Part shown: one piece after another, positions 24,130 through 32,904 of the stretch
Layout of the letters: the number at the start of each line of letters is the position of its first letter
How positions within the stretch are numbered: the first letter of the stretch is position 1
Assembly: GCA_038209965.1 (NCBI GenBank)
Contig: JBBQXF010000034.1
Location: 1-40,533 of the forward strand
DNA: 40,533 bases
Direction of reading: 5' to 3'
Source: JALONO01 sp038209965
GTDB lineage: Bacteria; Bacteroidota; Bacteroidia; Cytophagales; Thermoflexibacteraceae
Program-made: the position numbers and the translations under genes
The notes under the pieces: generated by a model
Database searches by the model: none
What the model was told of the DNA's origin: nothing
The model's input: only the letters and a program-made list of their open reading frames with translations

Positions 24130-27100
24130 TTACTCATTGATTTTTTTGAAATACTCGTTCACCGCCTTTTTGTAATAAGGATTCAAGGAAGCGGGAATGG
24201 ATTTGAGCAGTTCGATCTGTTTTTCTTTGGTCTTTAGATAGTCTGAAAATTCGCTTGGGCGTTTCTTGGGCTGCTCTTTGGCTTGCTCAGCTTCGCGTTT
24301 TTCGTCCTGCTCACGTTCGCGCAGGGCTTTTTCCGATTCCAAGAGCCGGGTCAGGATTTCTTTTTGCCGCCTCACCGTTTCTTGGGTGATGCGCTTGTTG
24401 ACCAAGTCCTCTTCGGTTTTTTCCATTTCCTCGAGCAGTTTGCCCACATCGCCGCCGTCACCTTTGTTGCCCCCATCGTTTTGTCCCTCCTTTTGGCCGG
24501 GTTTCATTTGCTTTCCGCCCGTTGCATTTTTCAAAGCTTTGCGGATGAGCTGCTGCTGGGCGGCCAATTTAGCCAATTCCTCCGAAAGTTCGCGCCCCGA
24601 TTTTCCGCTCTTCATCAAGTCCTGCATTTGCTGGTTGAGCGACTTTTGCATATCGCCCATCTGCTGGCCCGGCTTGCGCTTCTTGTTGACGATTTGTAGC
24701 CCGCCCATTTGCTGGCCCATGTTTTCTTGCATTTGGTGCAAGGTTTCGTCCAGCATGAGGGCCAAATTATTGATACTGGTCATAGTCGCCTGTTGCCGCC
24801 CGGCTGCCACTGGCACATTGCGTTTCTTGAGTTCGTCCAAGCTCTGGTCCATGGCGTTGTTCATTGCGCCCACTTCGCGGGTAACGAACGACTGAATCTG
24901 GAACACCCGCTTGGCCAAAGACAGCACGCTATCTTCGATCACTTTGGCGTTGTCCTTGAGCTTGAGCTGTTGCTGGCTGAGCTCAATAAAACGCGGGTCT
25001 TCTTGCCGAATGCCCCGGAACTGGACCATCAGACCTTCTTGGTCAAAGGAAAGCTTAACCAGGTTTTCCAAGATCTGGCGCAGGGCGTTGTAATCTTCCA
25101 CTTGCTGTTGCTGCTCCATCGATTGCTGCATCTGCTGCATTTGCTGGGCCATTTGCTGCATCTTTTGGGCCGCTTTGCGCTGCGACTGCGAAGCCTTTTC
25201 GGGCTGTTTTTGTTGCAGTTGCTCTTTGCTTTGCTGTTGTTGCTGCTCGATTTCTTTCTGGAGTTTTTCCAACTCCTCTTTGTTCATTTCCTTGGGTTTC
25301 TCCAATTTTTGGTTCATTTTCTCCAAGTTGTCCATCTCTTCCTGCAATTCCTTGAAATCTTGGTTCAGTTCTTCTTGCTTTTCTTGCAATTCGCCCAAGG
25401 TGTCTTCTTTGGGATCCTCCTTGGCCCCCGATTGCTCTTTTTCGTCCTTTTTTTGTTCGTTGTTGGCCTTTTTGTCCTTGTTTTCTTGGTCTTTGGCTGC
25501 TTGCGATTTTTGTTCTTGGTTGGCTTGCTTGGGCGCCTTGTCGGCCGGCTGATCTTTTAAGTCCTTGTCGGCATTTTTCGGGTCTTTCTGGTCGCCCTTC
25601 TTTTCTAGCTCCTCTTTGGCTGCCTCATCTTTCCGATTTTGCTCCTCTGTTTTTTTGTCGGCTTTGTTCTTGTCTTCGGCTTTGGCCTTTTTATCAGCCT
25701 TGTTGGTTTTGTCCTCTTTCAATTCCTTGTCGGCCAACTGCTTGGCTTCCTCGGCCAATTCTTTTTGCTCTTTGCTCATTTGTTCCAGCTCTTTGGCGGT
25801 CTCTTTGAGTTTTTCGTCAAACTGGAGTTTTTTGAACATTTCCAACGCCCGATCGAGTTCTTTCTCAATGTTCTCCTGCTTCTTCTCTATGTCTTCTAAC
25901 GTATTTTGGATGTTCTGGTTTTGAAATTCTTGCTGGAGCAATTTTTGGAGTTCATCATAGAGGCGCTTGGTTTCTTCATCCATGATTTGATCCATTAATT
26001 GCTGCAATTGTTCGGCTTTTTGGGCTATTTTCTGGTCGCGATCACCAAATCGCTCTTGACGTTCGTTGAGTAATTGGTTTTGGCGCTGCATCTGGCCGAT
26101 GTCCTTCATCAACTCTTCTTTCTTTTTCAAGATTTCCTCGATCGCTTGCCGATCCTGCCAATTGAGTTTTTTCTTGCCCTTCAGTTTTTCTTGAACGTCA
26201 TTGAGTTCTTTTTTGAGTTCTTGGGCCTTTTTCAGGGCGCCTTCCATTTGGTTGGAAGTGTTGGCCGCCGCCGACTCCATTTCTTTGGCAAACTCCCGGG
26301 CATCGGGCAGTTTAAATTCTTGGGTGGTGGTTTTACTGCTCTTGCTGCCGTTGATGCCGTCGTTGTCCCACACTTGGACGTGGTACTCCAGCTTGTCACC
26401 CTGTTTTAGGTTCAGTTGGCCCAAGTCTACTTGGTGAAAATAGCTTTGGCTGATCACGTTGGGATTGTGGTTCAGGTTCACGGTCTTGAAGCCTTCGCCC
26501 GTGGCGGGGTTGTCGCTCGGGCCCGAGATACGATAGTGGAACTCAAGGCGGTTGATGCCGTAGTCATCGGCAATGTTGCCGCCAATGGCCAAATAGTTGT
26601 AGAGCGTGGTGTCGCGCTCTTGCTGGAGGGTAATGCTGGGGTATTCGTCGGGGACGACGCTCAAAAAGTACTCGATGGGCTCTTTGTTGGCACTGAACTG
26701 GTTTTTGAGGGTGATCGAGTAAGATTCGGAAGTGGTGGCCCGTTTGACAAACTCAAACGTGTTGTTGCCCTTGTTGGGTGCAGCAACGGTTTCTTTGGCA
26801 GCCTTGAAGTTCAAGTCCACGCTTTGTGCCTGCTGAGTGTTGAACACCCAGCGAATCACCGTGCCTTGGGGAACAATCAAATTGCCAGTATTGATCAACT
26901 TCTCCTCAGCCTTGCGCAGGTAGGCGGGATAGGTGAGATAAGCCGTAAAATTGCTCAGGTTGGGGCGTTCCACTACTTTGACCGTATAGGAAGCCGAATT
27001 GAAGCCCGAAGCCTCGAAGTTGAAGTCCATTTCTTTTTGGACTTTTTTGAACAGATAGACAAACTCACCCTGTCCCTTGCTTTCCATCTTGAGGCGGCGG

Positions 27101-27804
27101 TCACCCATAAGTAGGTAGGCTTCGTTGGGTACGGCACTCCCTTGGGTCTTGAGCTTGAGTTCAAAGTCTTCGTTTTTGAACACTTTCAAATCTTGGTTGG
27201 CCAGTTGGAAACTGAAAGGAGCCTTGGGGGCAAAAGTTTTGGCGTAGTTGACAATGCGCGGGGTGGATTCGGTAAAAAGTTGGGGCACAAACATGAGCAG
27301 CACCAACAACGCCAAGAATGGCGGTATCGCGTAGCGCAGGTAGCGGCGGTTGCTCTGGTAACTGACAGCATCGCTAAAATTGACCACGCTCAGGTTTTTG
27401 GCTTTTTGCTCAATGCTGGCCGTGATCAGGTCGGTCTGGGTAGAAGTGAGCATGCCCAGTTGAAGCACGTTGAGCAGTTTGTCGCCCACTTCGGGGAAAT
27501 AGCGGCCTATCTGGCTGGCAGCCTCTTCATTGGTCAGGGGCTTGTGCAGCTCCAATAGGCGCAGCACTGGCACGGCGATCCAAAAGAAGAAAGTAGTGGT
27601 GGCTAAGGTGAGGAAGGAGAAAAAAAGCGTGGCGCGCAGAAAGCTGCTGAAATTGCCAAAATATTCCAGGACATTGACCGCCAAGAACGCCGAAAGGAGG
27701 GCGGCACTGGTGAGCAATACCCCTTTGAGGAGCAAACTAAGGTAGAATTTCTGCTTGTAGGCCCGCAATTGGGTCGTCACCTGCTGATAGAATTGGTTTG
27801 CCAT
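24130..27804 (-). CDS. DUF4175 membrane protein with giant charged coiled-coil region
   Basis: 1224 aa from the ATG at 27804. Three N-terminal transmembrane helices at about residues 20-50, 60-85 and 160-180, the last one YAIPPFLALLVLLMFVPQLF, precede an extracytoplasmic beta-rich region (about 200-500, with SNFTAYLTYPAYLRKAEEKL and DDYGINRLEFHY). From about 520 on it is almost entirely coiled coil with Lys/Glu/Gln-rich low complexity, including a KADKK/EDKNK tract near 690-830 and QQQ-rich stretches near 850-920. The final ~300 residues contain NNLALMLDETLHQMQENMGQ, a stretch I associate with DUF4175. Function is unknown. Reverse-strand open frames here come from the biased composition. Confidence 0.9.
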   Translation of the reverse strand: MANQFYQQVTTQLRAYKQKFYLSLLLKGVLLTSAALLSAFLAVNVLEYFGNFSSFLRATLFFSFLTLATTTFFFWIAVPVLRLLELHKPLTNEEAASQIGRYFPEVGDKLLNVLQLGMLTSTQTDLITASIEQKAKNLSVVNFSDAVSYQSNRRYLRYAIPPFLALLVLLMFVPQLFTESTPRIVNYAKTFAPKAPFSFQLANQDLKVFKNEDFELKLKTQGSAVPNEAYLLMGDRRLKMESKGQGEFVYLFKKVQKEMDFNFEASGFNSASYTVKVVERPNLSNFTAYLTYPAYLRKAEEKLINTGNLIVPQGTVIRWVFNTQQAQSVDLNFKAAKETVAAPNKGNNTFEFVKRATTSESYSITLKNQFSANKEPIEYFLSVVPDEYPSITLQQERDTTLYNYLAIGGNIADDYGINRLEFHYRISGPSDNPATGEGFKTVNLNHNPNVISQSYFHQVDLGQLNLKQGDKLEYHVQVWDNDGINGSKSSKTTTQEFKLPDAREFAKEMESAAANTSNQMEGALKKAQELKKELNDVQEKLKGKKKLNWQDRQAIEEILKKKEELMKDIGQMQRQNQLLNERQERFGDRDQKIAQKAEQLQQLMDQIMDEETKRLYDELQKLLQQEFQNQNIQNTLEDIEKKQENIEKELDRALEMFKKLQFDEKLKETAKELEQMSKEQKELAEEAKQLADKELKEDKTNKADKKAKAEDKNKADKKTEEQNRKDEAAKEELEKKGDQKDPKNADKDLKDQPADKAPKQANQEQKSQAAKDQENKDKKANNEQKKDEKEQSGAKEDPKEDTLGELQEKQEELNQDFKELQEEMDNLEKMNQKLEKPKEMNKEELEKLQKEIEQQQQQSKEQLQQKQPEKASQSQRKAAQKMQQMAQQMQQMQQSMEQQQQVEDYNALRQILENLVKLSFDQEGLMVQFRGIRQEDPRFIELSQQQLKLKDNAKVIEDSVLSLAKRVFQIQSFVTREVGAMNNAMDQSLDELKKRNVPVAAGRQQATMTSINNLALMLDETLHQMQENMGQQMGGLQIVNKKRKPGQQMGDMQKSLNQQMQDLMKSGKSGRELSEELAKLAAQQQLIRKALKNATGGKQMKPGQKEGQNDGGNKGDGGDVGKLLEEMEKTEEDLVNKRITQETVRRQKEILTRLLESEKALREREQDEKREAEQAKEQPKKRPSEFSDYLKTKEKQIELLKSIPASLNPYYKKAVNEYFKKINE

Positions 27805-28011
27805 GATGGTCTTGCGTGGTTGGTTTAGGGTTTGGGTGACCCGTTGCACTGGGTAAATCCCAAACTCCTTATACTGGTAGGGTTGAAATTTAGGCCAAAA
27901 AAATGAAACCTGATTCCCCAGCCCGCAATTTTAACAATGTTTCAACGATCGTTGCCTGGGCGCGCCATCGCGATTTGGCGAAAAGGGGCTGATTTAACGG
28001 GCTGTTTTGCC

Positions 28012-28053
28012 AAAAAAAATCCCCTAAAGGCATCTGTCGGGCCTCAAGGGGAT
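28012..28053 (-). terminator. Rho-independent terminator of tonB
   Basis: Minus-strand reading: ATCCCCT (28053-28047), AGGC, loop, GCCT, AGGGGAT (28025-28019), then an eight-T run to 28012. It is about 60 bp after the tonB stop. Confidence 0.9.
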
Positions 28054-28111
28054 CTAAAAACCGAACCTCTATCAATATCAGGACAAAACTACTACCCAGT
28101 CTATCTGTGTT

Positions 28112-28783
28112 TTAGCCAAGCTTGAACGTCAGGGGGAGGACCATCCGCTGACGTACCGGGCGGCCCCGCTGCTTGCCGGGCTGCCAACGGGGGGAACTGG
28201 AGATGACGCGGGAGGCCTCCGCGTCGCAGCCGGCCCCAATCCCCTTGATCACTTTTACATCCGAAAGGCTACCATCCCGCTCAATGACGAACTGGACATA
28301 CACCTTGCCCTCGACGCCCATGCGCCGCGCTTGTGACGGGTACTTCAATTCTTTTCTGACGTATTTGTAGAAGGCTTCGTAGCCGCCAACTGGGGTGGCG
28401 TTTTCTTCTACTATGGAAATCGGTTCATCGACGACTTCCTCTACCATCGCCGTTTCGGACTTGTTGGGCTTGACCAATGCCACTTCGCCGGGCTGGATAT
28501 CCTCAAACGCGATGGTGGGATCATCCAACAAATCTTCAGTATCGTCCGGCACCTCCACGATCTCATACGTTTGCACCTTGATTACTGGCTTGGGGGGCTG
28601 CTGATCGGTGACGCGCATTTCCAACACCGCTTCGGGCGAGGCTTCCAAGTCGAACTGGACGATTTGGGTCCCTTCCGGGCTTTTCCACTCAAAAGCGGTG
28701 AGGACCAGGGCCAAGCTGATGGTCAGCCCGATGTTGAAGCGGAGCGGGTAGCCCTGGCTCCAGTGGGGTTTGTGGTGATCCAT
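28112..28783 (-). CDS. TonB-family energy transducer
   Basis: 223-aa TonB-like protein coupling the inner-membrane proton motive force (through ExbB/ExbD) to outer-membrane receptors. It has a short cytosolic N-terminus, one helix (FNIGLTISLALVLTAFEW, about residues 16-33) and a long acidic periplasmic linker instead of the usual proline-rich one (only QQPPKPV). The C-terminal TonB domain (about 133-223) has ELKYPSQARRMGVEGKVYVQ, FVIERDGSLSDVKVIKGIG and SSPRWQPGKQRGRPVRQRMV. No exbB/exbD is adjacent. The start codon lies inside a 5' hairpin (28777-28824), and a terminator follows. Confidence 0.94.
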   Translation of the reverse strand: MDHHKPHWSQGYPLRFNIGLTISLALVLTAFEWKSPEGTQIVQFDLEASPEAVLEMRVTDQQPPKPVIKVQTYEIVEVPDDTEDLLDDPTIAFEDIQPGEVALVKPNKSETAMVEEVVDEPISIVEENATPVGGYEAFYKYVRKELKYPSQARRMGVEGKVYVQFVIERDGSLSDVKVIKGIGAGCDAEASRVISSSPRWQPGKQRGRPVRQRMVLPLTFKLG

Positions 28784-28824
28784 GCGTAGGTTGGGTTTAA
28801 ATTCAAGAGCCTAATGCATGGATC
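28777..28824 (-). promoter_or_regulatory. 5'-UTR hairpin enclosing the tonB start codon
   Basis: GATCCATGC (28824-28816 on the minus strand) is perfectly complementary to GCATGGATC (28785-28777), and the latter contains the tonB ATG (28783-28781). Inside it, TAGG pairs with CCTA, leaving a 19-nt AT-rich loop. The upstream arm also contains a three-codon frame ATG-CAT-TAG. Confidence 0.6.
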
Positions 28825-29138
28825 GGGTAGGAAGATACAATAGGGGGCAGTTTTTTCTAGTCGGGTCAAATCCAATCGGGTTAACGTTTGTTGACAAATA
28901 TTTTTGCTATATATAAATTTATTTCCCTCTCGCTGTCAAGCAACCTAACTTTTCCAATCTTTTGATCGTACCATTAATCATTATTTTCCAACAGATGCCT
29001 CAGGGCGCAGAAGGTGCTGATAATGCGCTTATTACTTCTGGGCAGGGGCAAATTATAAGGATGCTATTTCAATTTGTTCCACATCTGGCCAATTTGCCAT
29101 TACCCAGCTATTAGAAATGGTTCAGCATACAATTATGT
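28784..29138. other. AT-rich intergenic gap between divergent genes
   Basis: 355 bp. Apart from the tonB leader hairpin there is no gene. It contains a strongly AT-rich tract at about 28890-28930 (ATATATAAATTTATTT), a plausible promoter zone. No tRNA-like fold or repeat was found. Confidence 0.5.
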
Positions 29139-29873
29139 TTGTCTGATTCATCGGAATTACTAACCAACAAGGGGGGATTACCTTCCCCCCTTGTTAATGT
29201 TCATTTGACATGGAAAATCTTAAAAGCTGGTATCAGGAAGAAAACATCCCTACTCTTATTTCTAACCGTTTGCATAGTTGGAATCGGAATTTTAGATAAA
29301 AATTTCGTGTTAACCAGCGAGGTTATTTATCAGGATACGGTAGAAAGATATAGCGGGCTCATGAGCGAGGGCCAATTGGCTGATTTAGCCAAAAAAAGCA
29401 ACCTTACGTTTGCTTTCTATTATCCAATTTACTATGTTATGCAGATTATCAGTATTTTTTTTTACGCAGTCACTATACAGCCGTTTGTTACATCGCCCCA
29501 ATACTCGTCCTAAGTTCCTTTAGCGCTCATTATCCGGGTATTGCTCATTTCGCACTTGGCCACTGTGGCCATGCTGTTGACCAAAGTCGTCAATCATATA
29601 TTTTTTGTCCAAAAGATTGACAGTAAAGCTTATGGCCTGTTCTACCCTCTGTCGTTGGCCGCCTTACTGGATGCGGACGAATGGCCCAAATGGGTAATTG
29701 GGCTGCTCAACAGCTTTAATTTATTTGAATGGGTCTTTACCCTTTCTTTGGGATACGGACTTTCTCCAGCCTTGGAAAACAAGCGGGCGTTCACCGTTGG
29801 GGTATTGGTCAATATAGTGATCACTGTTTTGTTTTCGCTTTTTGGCAGTATGTTGAGCATAGGGCCGCGATAA
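29139..29873 (+). pseudogene. Integral membrane protein gene with compensating frameshifts
   Basis: Two open segments in the same frame, 29139-29513 and 29541-29873, are split by a TAA at 29511-29513. Between them the better protein reading is in the +1 frame: after the nine-T run (29455-29463) it reads TQSLYSRLLHRPNTRPKFL, then returns near 29520 to LALIIRVLLISHLATVAMLL. One extra T and one missing base about 60 nt later would explain this. The reconstructed protein is about 245 aa with at least four helices (SLLLFLTVCIVGIGIL, YYPIYYVMQIISIFF, LALIIRVLLISHLATVAMLL, AFTVGVLVNIVITVLFSLFG). Family unknown. No ATG starts the frame; TTG at 29139 is the nearest candidate. Sequencing error in the homopolymer cannot be excluded. 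Confidence 0.65.
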
Positions 29874-29907
29874 CCTTCCGGGTGCTTGATTCGGGTCAAA
29901 AATTCAG

Positions 29908-30960
29908 CTATTTTTCCCGTCGCAGCCAGGCGGCATGGATCTCGGCAAAAGTGGCCGCGAGGGATCTGGTGATGTCCCAGTTGGGATAATGGGCCTTCAT
30001 TTTGCGCAGGTCGCTGTAATAACAAATATGGTCGCCAATCCGGTTGGTTTCGTTGTACACATGGTGCATGGGCTTGCCCGAAATGGCCGAAATGAGATCA
30101 AAAGCTTCCAAGATCGAGCAACTGTTGGCTTTGCCCCCGCCAATGTTATAGACCTCGCCCACCCGGGGAGCTTGGATGAACGCATGGCAGAAATGGGCCA
30201 CGTCAAAAGCGTGGATGTTGTCGCGCACCTGCTTGCCTTGGTACCCAAAGACCGTGTAGGTTTTGCCCTCCAAGTTGCAGCGGATCAAATAGCTCAAAAA
30301 GCCGTGCAGTTCTACGCCCGAGTGGTTGGGCCCGGTAAGGCAGCCCCCGCGCAGGCAGGCGGTGGGCAGGTTGAAATAGCGGCCATATTCCTGCACCATC
30401 ACATCGGCGGCCACTTTGGAAGCCCCAAACAGTGAGTGCTTGGACTGGTCGATCCGAAAATTTTCGGCAATGCCGTGGGCGTGGGCGGGATCGGCATAGT
30501 CCCAGCGGGTGGGCAGCTCCACCATCGGAATTTCGTTGGGCGCATCGCCATAGACTTTGTTGGTGGACAAATGCACGAAGGGTGATTCGGGCACTGCTTG
30601 GCGGACGGCCTCCAGCAAGTTGAGCGTGCCCACGGCATTGGTGTCAAAATCATCGAACGGGATGGCCGCCGCCCGATCGTGGCTGGGTTGGGCCGCCGCG
30701 TGCACAATGGCAGCGGGGCGGATCTGTTTGAGCAGGGCCAAAATGGTGGGCCGGTCACGGATATCGGCCTCGTGGTGCTGGAATGACCGCAAAACGGTTT
30801 GGAGACGGTGCTGGTTCCAGCGGGTATCGCCCTGAGGGCCAAAAAAAACGGCCCGTTGGTTGTTGTCCAGTCCGTGCACCTGCCAGCCCTGCTGATCAAA
30901 ATAAGTGCAAACCTCTGAACCAATCAGACCAGAGGAACCAGTCACTAAGATTTTTTTCAC
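29908..30960 (-). CDS. NAD-dependent sugar epimerase, CDP-paratose 2-epimerase-like
   Basis: Extended SDR of 350 aa that would epimerise a nucleotide sugar, most like CDP-paratose/CDP-tyvelose 2-epimerase. The start is the GTG at 30960, giving VKKILVTGSSGLIG with the nucleotide-binding glycines at residues 8-14; the open frame upstream has no family similarity. Matching segments: VHAAAQPSHDRAAAIPFDDF, LSTNKVYGDAPNE, SLFGASKVAADVMVQEYGRY, RGGCLTGPNHSGVELHGFLS, VYNIGGG and NRIGDHI. In SLFGASK the usual catalytic Tyr position is Phe, which I believe is normal for this subfamily. It starts 4 bp after the glycosyltransferase stop: a two-gene operon. Confidence 0.88.
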   Translation of the reverse strand: MKKILVTGSSGLIGSEVCTYFDQQGWQVHGLDNNQRAVFFGPQGDTRWNQHRLQTVLRSFQHHEADIRDRPTILALLKQIRPAAIVHAAAQPSHDRAAAIPFDDFDTNAVGTLNLLEAVRQAVPESPFVHLSTNKVYGDAPNEIPMVELPTRWDYADPAHAHGIAENFRIDQSKHSLFGASKVAADVMVQEYGRYFNLPTACLRGGCLTGPNHSGVELHGFLSYLIRCNLEGKTYTVFGYQGKQVRDNIHAFDVAHFCHAFIQAPRVGEVYNIGGGKANSCSILEAFDLISAISGKPMHHVYNETNRIGDHICYYSDLRKMKAHYPNWDITRSLAATFAEIHAAWLRREK

Positions 30961-30964
30961 AAAA

Positions 30965-32242
30965 CTAAGTGCGATAAAGTTGACGATAAAGTTGTAGGTA
31001 TTGCTGGGTTTGTTGGGGCAGCCCATACAGGGCAACGGCCCCCTGTCGGATGGGCCCCGGCAAAAAGTTGCCCCGATTAGCCGCAAACCACGAAACGGCG
31101 GAGGCCAATGCACCGCCGTCCAGTTCAGTACAAAGGTAGCCGTTCCTACCGTGATCGATCATGCCCGCGATCCCCCCCACCGGAAAACCGATGACCGGTA
31201 GGCCGCACAAGAGCGCTTCCACCACCGTATTGGGCAGGTTGTCCTCGCGGGAGGGCACGATCAGAGCATCGGCTGCTGAGTAGGCCAAAGCCATTTGGGC
31301 TTCGCTCTCGATGCTGCCCAATGGATGAAAATGCGCTGGAGCCAAGTGACTATCCTTGGCCACGATCACCCAAGTGAATGCTTGGGCCTGATCCGCCAAC
31401 TGCTGGTGGGCAGCTTCCATCAAATCAAACCCTTTGCGCCGACTTTGGATGTAATCGGCCACGAAAAGTAAAATGGGCTTGTCCGGCGGCAAGCCCAGGG
31501 CTGCCCGGGCCTGTCTTTTGTCGTGTGGCTTGAAAACTTCGCTGTCAATGCCATTGGCAATGTGGTAGTGGGGCCGACCGCGAAACAGCAAGCTTTGTTG
31601 GGACTGGGCCAGCAACCACGAAGATGGGCACACAATGGCCAAGTTGCGGTTATTGGCCAGGGCTTGTTGTTTGATTATGAGGGCCGTTTGCGCAAAACTG
31701 GGGTTGTCGGTGTCCTTGAGCTGGGGGCACAGAGCACAATCGGCCCTGAAGCGGCCACACCCTTCGTCGTAGTGACAGCCGCCCGTGAAGGGGTTCTGAT
31801 CGTGCAGTGTCCAAACAATTTTTTTGGATTTATCGGCAAAAAGGAGCGGGTAGTCCACCAAGCCCGCCACCCAATGCAGGTGGACGATATCAGCCTGTTG
31901 ATAGGCGGTTTGTTGGCTCAAATCGTGGCCTGACACAGCCCTGGAGAATACTTCGGCCCCGTTTGGCCGACGGCGAATGTAAGCATCAACACTTCTTGGC
32001 TTGGCCAGCGCGGGAGACTTGGCAATACTGCGTAAATGATAAAGAATTCGCCGGAAAACTGTTGGGTAATTTGGATCCGTGACCTCGGGCCTGAAAAAAG
32101 AACTTTGGGGCACTGCCTGGCGAGGCTGGTACAAAAACAACATATTGGAATCTGCCCCCTGCTCCAGCAATCCCAAGTGGAGGCGGATACCGGCTTTGGC
32201 CGCCCCTCCGTAGTCTTGTGTATTTACATGAAGTATCTTCAT
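30965..32242 (-). CDS. Glycosyltransferase family 4
   Basis: GT-B glycosyltransferase of 425 aa, start at the ATG at 32242 (MKILHVNTQDYGGAAKAGIR). The N-terminal domain has GGAAKAGIRLHLGLLEQGAD, typical of WcaC-like capsule or exopolysaccharide transferases. The central HLHWVAGLVDYPLL and IVWTLHDQNPFTGGCHYDEG carry histidines, and a cysteine cluster (CGRFRADCALCPQL) may bind metal, as seen in this subgroup. The C-terminal donor domain has ILLFVADYIQSRRKGFDLM and the E-x7-E element SREDNLPNTVVEALLCGLPV. It probably adds a sugar during surface polysaccharide synthesis, perhaps one made with the help of the co-transcribed epimerase. Confidence 0.92.
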   Translation of the reverse strand: MKILHVNTQDYGGAAKAGIRLHLGLLEQGADSNMLFLYQPRQAVPQSSFFRPEVTDPNYPTVFRRILYHLRSIAKSPALAKPRSVDAYIRRRPNGAEVFSRAVSGHDLSQQTAYQQADIVHLHWVAGLVDYPLLFADKSKKIVWTLHDQNPFTGGCHYDEGCGRFRADCALCPQLKDTDNPSFAQTALIIKQQALANNRNLAIVCPSSWLLAQSQQSLLFRGRPHYHIANGIDSEVFKPHDKRQARAALGLPPDKPILLFVADYIQSRRKGFDLMEAAHQQLADQAQAFTWVIVAKDSHLAPAHFHPLGSIESEAQMALAYSAADALIVPSREDNLPNTVVEALLCGLPVIGFPVGGIAGMIDHGRNGYLCTELDGGALASAVSWFAANRGNFLPGPIRQGAVALYGLPQQTQQYLQLYRQLYRT

Positions 32243-32337
32243 CCGAAAAATAGGAGGGTAGAATGTCCAACTTCCCAACCATGCCGGATAATGTTGACCC
32301 GACAAAAGTATAAAAAAAAATTGTTTTGGTTAAACAA

Positions 32338-32784
32338 TTATAAGAACCTCGCTTTCAACAGGGGAGTGGGGAGTCGGCAAGTTTCTTGTTTGCCAAACCA
32401 ACGGTAGCGATTCTTGGCCACCCATTTATATATTCCATCCCGGATAAATGGGGGGACGATAATCAAACAATAAGCCAGTTGCCAAACCCCACCGACCGCC
32501 CGCAACACTTCCAGTGCCGCCCTTGAACGGGTGAAAACTTGGTTGTTCACCAAAAATACGAAGGTATCCAGATCGCGCTGATCCATGCCCTGGCCCGCTA
32601 AAACCGCTTGGCCAAAAGTGGATTGGAGCGAAGCAAAATGCAGTCGCTGGTGCTGGTCAATATCAAGCAAAAAATTGACTGCGCTGTTGCACAGGTTGCA
32701 CACTCCATCAAATAAAACGACGCTTTTCCCGGTTTGCGGAGTTTCGCCCGTCGGACTTTCCAGTGATTCTGCTTCCAGTGTCAT
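32338..32784 (-). CDS. DCC-family thiol-disulfide oxidoreductase
   Basis: 148-aa thioredoxin-like DCC (DUF393) protein, start at the ATG at 32784. The family motif is VVLFDGVCNLCNSAVNFLLD, with the redox pair C-x2-C. LHFASLQSTFGQAVL, TRSRAALEVLRAVGGVW and IPxxxRDxxYxxVAKNRYRW-type residues at the C-terminus complete the signature. No signal peptide, so it is cytosolic. Redox partners are unknown. Single-gene unit between the glycosyltransferase and the OmpA-like gene. Confidence 0.93.
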   Translation of the reverse strand: MTLEAESLESPTGETPQTGKSVVLFDGVCNLCNSAVNFLLDIDQHQRLHFASLQSTFGQAVLAGQGMDQRDLDTFVFLVNNQVFTRSRAALEVLRAVGGVWQLAYCLIIVPPFIRDGIYKWVAKNRYRWFGKQETCRLPTPLLKARFL

Positions 32785-32904
32785 AGGGCAATTTAACAAA
32801 AAGTATCGGTTAATCAAAACGCTCAATGGGCCAAATAGGTTTCAGCGGGAACTTGCATTGGCAATCATTTATCGACGTGACAATAGTAAGCCAAAAATTC
32901 TAGC

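Noticed and set aside
24266..25924. Long plus-strand open frames opposite the DUF4175 gene (up to 283 codons).
   Set aside because: They are Leu/Phe/Ser-rich antisense readings of the Lys/Glu/Gln-rich coiled coil; low-complexity codons without antisense stops explain them.
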